Assembly (NCBI RefSeq): GCF_000313135.1
Contig: NW_004457712.1
Location: 855,571 to 873,517 of the forward strand
DNA from: Acanthamoeba castellanii str. Neff
Lineage: Eukaryota > Discosea > Longamoebia > Acanthamoebidae
Direction of reading: 5' to 3'
Length of the DNA stretch: 17,947 nucleotides
The position numbers and the translations under genes are program-made. Shown here piece after piece: positions 7,115 through 15,300 of this stretch. Positions within the stretch are counted from its first letter, which is position 1, and the number at the start of each line of letters is the position of its first letter. A model generated the notes under the pieces. It was not told the DNA's origin, did not search any database, and was given only the letters and a program-made list of their open reading frames with translations.

Positions 7115-8040
7115 GGCAACATGCTGATCGTACCCATCAAGCCCGACTTGCCCTCGCACCAGGTCAACACCATCCGTCAGCTCCTGACCCTTGATGAGCT
7201 TCACCGCTGTTTCGGCCACGCCGGGGAGAAGTGACTTCGTGCCACCCTCAAGGCCCTTGACATTGAAGCTGCAGACTCCCCACTCTGTGCCTGCCTCGTC
7301 TGCAAGAAGGGCAAGCAGACCCGCAAGCTGATCCGGTCGGGGCGCGCCTTGAGCCACTGCACCACTTGAGCGTGTGCATTCTGATGTCTGCGGCCCCTTC
7401 CCGTTCCCACGCGTGAAGGCAAGCGCTTCTTCGTCAGCTTCATCGACGACTACAGCAGGTATGCTGCAATCTACCTGCTGCCCAATAAAAGCAAGGTGCT
7501 CGCCTCATTTAAGCATTATCTCGCCACCGCGCCTGACGGGAAGAGGTGCTGGAAGCTGCGATTGGACCAAGGCGGCGAGTACACTGGATTGGAGTTCCAG
7601 AGGTTCCTGCACGAGCAAGGCATCATCCATGAGAAGGTAGCCCCGCACACGCTGGAACACAATGGAGTAGCCAAGCAATTCAACCACACCATCATCAACA
7701 TGGTGCAGTGCATGCTCTTCGACAGTGGCCTGCCCAAGAGCTTCTGGGGCGAAGCACTCACAACAGTGGTCATGATCAACAATTGGCTCTCCACTGTCAC
7801 CAACCAAGGCCGCCCACCAATGTCGACCTGGAACGACAACCAACGCCTTACACTACATGAGATACACTGGTTCAGATGCCCAGTCTCAACGCTGACACCC
7901 TCTGGCAACCAAGACAAGCTTGAGTTGCATGTGCACAAGGGAATCTACCTTGGACCCACATGGAACAACTCAACTCATCATTGTGTCCTCATCAACGGCC
8001 AAGTACTGGAGTCCAGACAGGTCACCTTCAACGATGACCT
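7115..8040 (+). pseudogene. Copia integrase with zinc-binding N-terminus, catalytic Glu lost
   Basis: The GAG-pre-integrase/HHCC part is visible as LHRCFGHAGEK (7199-7231) and CACLVCKKGKQT (about 7290-7320). The first catalytic Asp lies in HSDVCGPF (about 7377-7400, in another frame) and the second in RLDQGGEYTG (about 7560-7590). The third position, in NGVAKQFNHT, is Lys (7673-7675) where the DDE family has Glu. That change alone should abolish strand transfer by this copy. A TGA lies at 7232-7234. Two compensating frame breaks occur between about 7345 and 7425, after which the original frame resumes. The integrase is thus dead in cis, although the copy has inserted correctly. Confidence 0.85.
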
Positions 8041-8640
8041 CCCTGCCACGTCACCTGAAGAGCCAAGTGTTGACAATCTACTTGAGATCCCAGGGCTGCA
8101 CATGGAGAACAGGGCACCCCACGAGGAGACAAGCCAGTGCAAAGACCAGGAGTTGGACAACGACCTCAATGCAGGCGACACGGACAACATGCCCATGCAA
8201 GGACGCTCCCTTTCCCAACTCCACACATGGCTAGCACAAGACAACACTCCTACCCCACCTGCAGACAAGGAAGAAGAAACAATCCACATGACCAACACAG
8301 CCAACGAGGTGGAGCCAATGAATGACAACACAGAACACAAGAAGAGCAACAACACGACAACCCATCAGCCTCCCATCCAGCAACTCGCAAAATGACGTGG
8401 CACAACCAGAACCCAAGCCATGACCATCTCAGCCAGCACCCTGTTGACCAGTGACACAACAACCCACAAACTTGGCTTCAAGCGACTGCGAGGCTGGCCT
8501 ACGCCAAAGAAACCGCCACCACGCAAGAGATGGCTGAGCCAACTGCTGACCAATGGCACATACCTCACACTAGTAGTCGTCAAAGATGAGCTAGTGCACA
8601 CGCAGATCCCCAACAGCTACCAAGAAGCTATCCAGTCACC
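8041..8640 (+). pseudogene. Copia integrase C-terminal / linker region
   Basis: Acidic, Thr/Asn/Gln-rich sequence (for example THMASTRQ-like repeats in shadow frames and EEETIHMTNTANEVEPMNDN in the main frame) joins integrase to reverse transcriptase. A TGA is present at 8393-8395. This is the part with the lowest CpG density in the element: I counted about 10 CpG in 8041-8400, against about 40 in 5881-6240. No conserved catalytic motif is expected here. Confidence 0.7.
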
Positions 8641-9571
8641 CAAAGCCAACCAGTGGCTCAAGGCCATGATGGAGGAGATCAAAGCACTCACCCACAACTG
8701 CGTCTTCAAGCTGGAGCCACTGCCTGCGGGAAGAAAGGCCATCAGGGCACGTTGGCTATTCAAGATCAAGCGCCTCACCAACGGCATGATCAACCACTTC
8801 AAGGCCCAATGGGTGGGCAAGGGGTACTCACAACAACCCAGAATTGATTTTGATGAAACCTTCTCCCCCGTCGTGCACATCAAGAATCTACAACTTCTGC
8901 TGGCCATTGCGACCGCGCTTGACCTCAAGATCCATCAGATGGATGTGGACACCGCATTTCTCAACGCCAAGCTAACCGAGGAGGTGTACATCGAACAACC
9001 AGAAGGCTTCGTCGACCCTGACAAGCCGCACCACATGTGCAGACTGCTAAAGAGCCTTTATGGCTTAAAGCAGGCTCCGCACGAGTGGAACCGCACCCTC
9101 GACGCTCACCTTCATGACAACGACTTCAAGCCAACAGTCACCGACCCATGCATCTACATCCATCAACAGGAAGACCATCAACTAGTCATGATTGCCGTCT
9201 ACATCGATGATTGTATGATCATCGCTCCCAAGCACCTCCTCAATGAGACCAAGAACGTGCTACGACGACACTTCAAGATGAAGGACCTGGGTGAAGCTGA
9301 ATCCGTCCTTGGCATTGAGATTCACTGAGACTGAAAGCAAGGGACACTCTACATCCACCAACCGGCCAAGATCCTCGAGCTCCTCCACGACTACCGCCTG
9401 CACGACTCAAATATCACAACACCAATGGAGCCCGGACTCAACCTGCCGAAGCTAGATCGCACGGCCAACAAAGACAGGAGCCTGCCTTACCACTCGGTGG
9501 TAGGCAGACTATGCTACCTGGCCCATTTGACTTGGCCTGACATCGCCTTCGCCATCAACGTGCTGAGTTGA
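8641..9571 (+). pseudogene. Copia reverse transcriptase (RVT_2)
   Basis: The motifs appear in order: ARWLFKIKR, the block FDETFSPVVHIKNLQLLLAI, HQMDVDTAFLNAKLTEEVYI, LLKSLYGLKQAPHEWN and the catalytic AVYIDDCMII (Y-x-D-D at 9200-9211). FKMKDLGEAESVLGIEIH follows. The catalytic aspartates are intact. TGA codons at 9326-9328, 9332-9334 and 9569-9571 interrupt the connection region. His or Gln stand where copia relatives usually have Arg, for instance in APHEWN and in the KAQWVGKG block. The region is CpG-poor compared with gag. Confidence 0.9.
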
Positions 9572-10230
9572 CACCTTGCGGCCTACTCCAAGGCACACTG
9601 GAGTGCGGCCAAACACCTGCTACGGTACCTACAAGGAACAATTCACTACGCAATCAAGTCCGACCGCTCGAGTCTCGAAGACCACGTGGACAACCCCGAC
9701 GACGGCGCGAGCAGACTCATTCCCCAAGTCTACTGCGACGCCGACTGGGGGGAGATGTCAACACTCGGCGTTCGACAACCGGAATCGTCTGCACCCTACT
9801 CGGCGCGCCCATCTACTGGTCTTCGAAATCGCAACGCTGCATCGCGCTGTCCACCTGCGAAGCGGAGTACAACGCGCTGACGGAGGCAGCCAAGCAGTCA
9901 GTCTATCTTCGCGACATCTGCGACGACCTCGGCCTCACATCGAGCAGACCGACGATCGTCTACAACGACAACCAGGCGGCGCTCAAGATCGCCAACTCCA
10001 ACCCCGGCGAGCACCACCCACGATCGAAGCACTACGCAGTCAAGCTCGCGTATCTTCGAGAGTTGATCGCCAACGGACACGTCGAGCTACGCCACCACCC
10101 CTCTCGAGACATGCCCGCCGACGCGCTCACCAAAGCCTCCGGACGAACGCGCGTCATCGAGCAGCTGAAGCTACTCGGCATGTTCGATTCCCCGGTTTCG
10201 ATCAAGGGGCGTGTTGAGGAGCGCACGTGA
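9572..10230 (+). pseudogene. Copia RNase H domain and polyprotein C-terminus
   Basis: The acidic residues of RNase H are visible in YCDADWG (about 9731-9750), STCEAEYNALTEAAKQSVYL (about 9850-9905) and VYNDNQAALKIANS (about 9958-9995), followed by SKHYAVKLAYLRE and DMPADALTKA. The frame shifts by one within a six-G tract at 9747-9752: one frame holds DADWG, the next holds GGDVNTRRSTTGIV. One base appears to be missing there, or is mis-called. The frame ends at TGA 10228-10230, six codons inside the 3' LTR. CpG density is high again. Confidence 0.9.
10204..10211 (+). other. Polypurine tract
   Basis: aaggggcg immediately precedes the 3' LTR. It is short and has one pyrimidine, but its position is right for plus-strand DNA priming. 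Confidence 0.6.
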
Positions 10231-10417
10231 CGAAAGCACGTGTTCCTCAAGTGATCGAACGCGGAGGAAGTCGCGACGAAAACCACCATCTACATCACAA
10301 TGTGTGTCCGTTGAGAAATGTAACTCCGGACACACCTCACCAATAAATGGGCCACGGAGACAACAACTCAGTAGTCTCTCGTCTCTCTCTCACCACACAA
10401 GCACGCTCTGCTCAACA
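10212..10417 (+). repeat. 3' LTR
   Basis: 206 bp, identical to 5658-5863 on direct reading, with an AATAAA at 10342-10347. It is followed by the right copy of the gagga target duplication. Confidence 0.97.
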
Positions 10418-10422
10418 GAGGA
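10418..10422. repeat. Target-site duplication, right copy (gagga)
   Basis: Exact repeat of 5653-5657. Confidence 0.95.
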
Positions 10423-10649
10423 GACCGTTGTAGAGGAACCGCTGCCGCCGAGGGCCAGGGTGCCTGCCGCTGCTGGAGTCGCGCTGATCGCGGCCTGCTC
10501 GTTGAGTCGAGTCGAGAGCACGTTGTTGGAGACGCTGAGCATCACGAGCACAGAGCTGGCCGACTTGGCCATCTGGCCGAAGAGACGAGCAGCTGGCGGC
10601 GGTGCGGCGACGGTCTCGGTGGCCATGGCACCGCCTGCGACGGTCGCCT

Positions 10650-10804
10650 GCCACGTGTGGCATTGGCCGGCACGCGCGAATGACGGCCGAGGTCGAGCCG
10701 CAGATGTTACCGGCCCCCAGCTGCTGCCGCTCTTGACGAGGTTGTCTTGAGGAGCACGCCGGTGCTCGCCTTGTCCGCGCGCGGGCGTGTCCGGCGATGA
10801 ACTG
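10650..10804. repeat. Beta-block duplicated segment A, copy 2
   Basis: Partner of 4294-4455, with scattered substitutions and short indels. Removing the retrotransposon and one target copy leaves the two copies about 1.6 kb apart. Confidence 0.9.
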
Positions 10805-10928
10805 AACTGGTGCTGGCCGGCAAAGTTGACCGGTTGCTCTGGAGCCCGCGCGCGAGCGAGCCGCCCGACACTGTCGGAGAGGCTCATCATCTGCTGTGGA
10901 GGGCCCTGGAGGTCGACGAGGCCGCTGG

Positions 10929-11077
10929 AAATGGTGAGCGGCGGGAGGGCGACGACGCTCGCGGGCACCGTGGCGAGCACCAGGCCGCCGCACGGTGACG
11001 CTGCCGCGCCCTACGTCACGTTGTTGAGGACGTTGTTGACGTTCTTCTCGGTCGGCCAAGAGCGACGAGTTGGCGGC
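10929..11077. repeat. Beta-block duplicated segment B, copy 2
   Basis: Partner of 5428-5584. In this copy segments A and B are about 125 bp apart; in the other copy about 970 bp lie between them, and that interval contains the two exons at 4621-5052. Confidence 0.85.
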
Positions 11078-12150
11078 CGCTCACGGTCGTCGTAGAAGCT
11101 GTCGGCGCCGCCGGCACGAGGCCGCCTGCCAAGCCGGCGATGGAGCCAAGCTCTTCCACTGAACGTTGCCCGCGTGGTGTTGGGCGTGGCGGCCTGGAGG
11201 GCCTTGGGCTCCCGAGTAGCCGCTGAGGGTGAGACGGGTTGTTGTAGTTGGCCTGCACGGTGACGATGCTGGACAGCCCAACGCCGCCGCTCCACGCCAC
11301 CAACGCATTCTTGGCTGAGTCAGTCACGGCGGGCGACGAAGCGCCGGTGCAGCGCCGGAGAGGGTCGCGCCGGCGTCGACGGACCACCGGTGGCAGGGTC
11401 CATGCGGAACACACCTTGACGCAGTAGGTCAGGCCGGCTGCCGGACACGGCCAGCGCCTGGTTGCTGTCGACGATTGGTTGGGCGCAGCGACCTGGTGAG
11501 GTTGCTGCTGCTCACGCTGGCCGCAGAGCTAGTGGAGTTGACCACGACGACGACGACGCCCGAGGCGACGCTGGCCGAAGAACTGGTGGAGCGCAGCGCA
11601 GCGGCGCGCCGCTGGCCCAGCTCACCGCCGGTGGACTGACGCCGGTCACATGAGTGAGCGCAGCGGTGGTGAGGGTGACGCCGCGGGTCGGCAGAACGAG
11701 AAAGCCGGAGCTGGAGAGGGCAAGCGCTTTGCACGGTGGCCGAGGCGGTCAGGGTGACGGGGCCAGTCAGCGCTGACGATGGCCGTGTCGGTGCTGCGGG
11801 GGGGGGGAAACGATCGCCCACGGGCTCCTCCGCGAACAAGTTGCCGCTCATGGCCGGGCAGATCCAGGTCACGCTGGTCGCCGCGACGTTCGACGAGCAC
11901 CCCTGCATCTGGCTCTTGACCGTGCACGGGAGACTTCGGTCGGCGAGGCGTAGGTGATGAGTCTGGTAGGTGTTGGAGGCCTGCGGGCGGACAGGTGATG
12001 CCCAGCTCGTGAGAGACCACCGACGGTGGTACGATCAGATCTGCCGCTTCGAAGGAAGCATCCACATGGTCGGTCAAGGTTGGCGCCGATGCTGATGGTC
12101 TTGCTGATGTCAGATCTACGAGCCATCGTCGGCCAAGTTGAGCGATCCCA

Positions 12151-12259
12151 CCCGTCGGCGTGTGTTGGCTGGCAAAAAGAAAAATAGGTCGGGGGGATAG
12201 ACGTGTGTGTTGTAAGGCATAGCCAAGCTGAGAAAGTACCACGACAGTGAAGTTGTGGA
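12151..12259. other. Boundary between beta-repeat block 3 and the RIH-like gene
   Basis: No supported exon. The 3' end of the RIH-like gene should lie near here or below, but a terminal exon and a polyadenylation site are not clear. Confidence 0.3.
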
Positions 12260-12358
12260 GGGTAATGAGCATCTGGCGCCGGGACCTTCGGGTTGCCCTC
12301 GAGCAGAGACAGGAGCGTGACGACGGCCTCCCTTCTCTTGAGCTTGTTCACGTCCTTG
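12260..12358 (-). CDS. RIH-like gene, exon (helical solenoid)
   Basis: After acceptor cggcggacgcag the frame reads KDVNKLKRREAVVTLLSLLE followed by GNPK, an amphipathic helix pair. The lower boundary is uncertain. The following LITLHNFTVVVL is in another frame. Confidence 0.4.
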
Positions 12359-15300
12359 CTGCGTCCGCCGAACAGGATAAAGTAAGTGGATAAGCAGCGC
12401 GTGGGGTTGGGAGTTTGGGGCGGGGGGAAGTCTCACCACCGTGGAAGCGCCAGCACCCGCCGGTGTGTTGGCGCGGACTCGACGAGCTTGGTGCCCACCT
12501 CAGCGCCGCCTGATTCTCACCGCACGGACCTTGAGGTAGCAACACAAAAAAACAAGGGGACTCGAGCCAGGTCAGCACACCAGCCTTGTGCAGGAAAGCC
12601 ACACGTCTCAGGGTCACGTGTACCCCAACTGACAGTATTCGAGGTGCGCGAGGAGGTGAAGCAGAGCTGAGGTGGGGCGATGGCTTGATGTTGGTGGCAT
12701 CGATCTCGCACGCGCTCCACGGCCTCGGGAGGGTAGGCCGCGGTCTCCGAAATCACCTCGTACGACTCGCTGCTCGTCTCCGTCTGCGGTACCTCAGGTA
12801 CTTCTGTAGGAGCCCTCGGTCAGCTCGTTGTCGATACCGGTCCTGCACCACCACCACCACCACGACGCGATGACGACGATGATGAGACACTATCATCGCA
12901 TACAACACAGGATCTCTCCCGACGGACGTACCCGAACTTGTCGTTCCTGAAGAGGACGGCGTTGGCTCCGGTCCTCTGGTGCTCCTGTGCCCGCTTCCGC
13001 TCGAGCAGCCGGAAGTGGAATTGCTGCTTTTCTGCAAGGAGGCACCAAAGAGTGAGCCTTTCTCGTGTCTGTGTGTCTTTGTGTGTGTGTCATTGGTGGT
13101 GTCGTGTTGCGTGCTGTACCTTTGATTTCGATGATGATCGCCGGATGCGGGAGCGGATCTCGGGGGGAAGAAGCCCTCCTCCTCCTGCCCGTTGATGAAG
13201 CACTACTGGAGCATGTACCGCCTGCACCTTTTCGTTGCCGCCGTGCAGAATGGCGATACCCAGTTGCAGCGCCTGGTGGTATTCATGTTGCGGCGACGAT
13301 ACCAAGTGGAGAATCTGTCAAACACATCCACAAAGTCAGCGTCGTGTCGTGTCATGTCACGCGCGCGCGTGTGTGGTGTGTGTTGGTGCGTGTTGTACGT
13401 ACCAGATTGGTGGTGCCCATGTTGTTGAGCTTGTTCTGCATGTTGACCAACGACTGCACGTCCTTGTTCGTGGACTTGAGCGCGTCCGCGAGCGGCTTTT
13501 CCAGCAGAATGTTGAGCGTGCGCGTAGCGTCACCCAGGTCAGCTCCTGCTGCGTGCCCGAATCACAGTTCCTGCGTTTTGTTGTGTGTGTGTGTGTGGTG
13601 TGTGGTGTGTGGTGTGTGGTGTGTGGTGTGTGGTGTGTGGTGTGTGTGTTATTGCGTGTGAATTCTCGCGAGTGAGCAAACAGAGGTGTCCACGGCCAAA
13701 TGATTGAATTGGGCAGCACACGCACTTGAGGAGCAGCTCAATAATGAGCTTCTTCGTGAAGGCGTCGAGGTGCTTGCGGAAGATCTGCGCCAAGTTCTGC
13801 AGAACTCTCATGTTCGATGCCGACTATCTTCTTCTCCTTGCTGTGCACGCCGACACGAGGCAGTGAGCCGACCGACAAGCAAGGAAGTGAAAAGCAGAGA
13901 AAGAGAAAGAGCTAACGTACAAATCCGGGAGATGCCTTGGATGGCCTTCTCCTCCCGCGGCGTGTCTACCGCAACGACAGACACCTTGGTCTCCTTCTCT
14001 GGAGGCGATTCAATGAGCACGCGCCACTCTTTGGAGGCCCTGTCCGGACACCTGGTACGCCTGGTCGACATATTCAGAATCAGTTCTCTTGTTCCAGTGT
14101 CGTGTCGTGTCGTGTCGTGTCGTGTCGCACCTTCTCAGGATCGGTGCCGCGAATGTTGACCTCGGGTCGGTTCACAGCGTCGATACACCTGCCCACCTCC
14201 ACACGCCGAGCGTGGGTGGGTCCCTTGGCGTAGAAGAGAGGCCGTCCACCATGTAGTACGCCACCACCACCTTGTGGCGTCTGGTGAGGGAGAGAGCCAC
14301 TGACTGACAGTCAGCCGGACACGCTCGTCGTGGTGTGCGATGGTGCGGTGGCATGTTGCGTGTTGCGTGTTGCGTGTTGCGTGTACCGTTTCTTACTGTT
14401 GCGGTGGTGAACCGTACATGGCGGCGTCCTTGCGGTTGTAGTACTTGCCAAAGTAGTTCACAAGGAAGCGGATGATGCCGGTCACTACGTAGTCGAGCGC
14501 CCCTTCACCACGCTCTCTCCACGATATAACCGGGAGGGAGGAACCCCATCAGCTCGACTGGCGCACAGTTCAAATGTGTAGGGAATGGAAGCAACCAAGA
14601 AGGTGCCTCGATGTGTGTGTGGTACTAGGTACCCTTGCTGTTGAGCAGGTTGGTGAGGTCGATGGGCTAGAGAGAGCTCCTTGATGTAGTGCTCCATATG
14701 GAAAAGATCGATGTCCACCGCTGAGGAGGGTCCAGCTCGATCGCATTCTTGGGCTTCTTCTGGGTGAGCAAGGTGTACACCTGCTCGCAAAAAGAGAAAA
14801 AATTGAGCCAAGTTTGATCGTTTTCTTGATGCTCCGCACCTGGTTCACGCGGGGTTGGCCAGCCGGCGTTTGATCTGGCCCGTAGGAGTAGTAGAGCGAC
14901 TGGCAACGCACCTCTGCCTTCATCACATGGGCACTCGTGAGAATTGGCCGTCACAACACACACACACACGGACGCACAGTGCACCGCAAAAGAAGTGCAG
15001 ACATCGGCGCGGCAGGCTTCGCTCACCTGTATGTTCGATTGCTCTCCGGATCGTTGAAGAGCGTCAGGAGGGCCTCGTACCATGAGGGCTTGTGCATGTC
15101 GATTGGGGCAGCTTGTTGGTTTCGATGGCGTGGCCGATCTTTTGCCAATCTGGACTTCGGCGATCTGCGAGCAGAGTGCGCGGTTGTGGAACATGCGTCT
15201 CGTTGATGATTGTCACCGCCACATGTAGAGGTCCCTGTAGCCACCAGGTCAGCTTCCAACCACCATCTAACCAACGTGAAGTGAGACCTGTTCGTAGACG

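Larger units (their letters stand above)
5658..10417 (+). mobile_element. Complete Ty1/copia LTR retrotransposon (4,760 bp)
   Basis: The element has identical 206-bp LTRs beginning TGTTGAG and ending CTCAACA, a 5-bp target duplication, an initiator-Met half-tRNA primer site, and a short purine tract before the 3' LTR. The internal region has the Ty1/copia order: gag with zinc knuckle, aspartic protease, integrase, reverse transcriptase, RNase H. The internal frame carries eight TGA stops and a few frame breaks, so this copy is probably not autonomous. It is inserted in a minus-strand beta-repeat region, between two paralogous segments. Identical LTRs indicate very recent insertion or recent gene conversion. 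Confidence 0.97.
10418..12150 (-). pseudogene. Beta-repeat coding block 3, part right of the retrotransposon
   Basis: Minus-strand peptides include KNALVAWSGGVGLSSIVTVQ followed by ANYNN (about 11235-11310). Others are TASSGVVVVVVNSTSS-like sequence (about 11530-11570), VDSNQALAVSGSR (about 11430-11475), LTGPVTLTASATVQSA (about 11720-11775) and SVTWICPAMSGNLFAEEPVG (about 11815-11875). These are Ser/Val/Thr-rich strand-forming sequences like those of a secreted repeat protein. They fall in different frames, so the gene is broken, exonic, or affected by sequence errors. Segments A and B recur here in the same order as at 4294-5584. Confidence 0.4.

Noticed and set aside
7367..7384. Two further TGA codons in the main pol frame at 7367 and 7382
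   Set aside because: They lie between two compensating frame breaks, where the conserved residues (HSDVCGPF) are in another frame, so they are not true stops of the ancestral reading.
13357..13811. Thr/His-rich open frames (HTTHHTPHTTH type) on the minus strand
   Set aside because: They translate the intronic GTGTGGT microsatellite; the flanking exons use other frames and have proper splice sites.
14397..14557. Membrane segment in GIIRFLVNYFGKYY
   Set aside because: Too short and interrupted by Arg, Lys and Asn; it fits an amphipathic solenoid helix.
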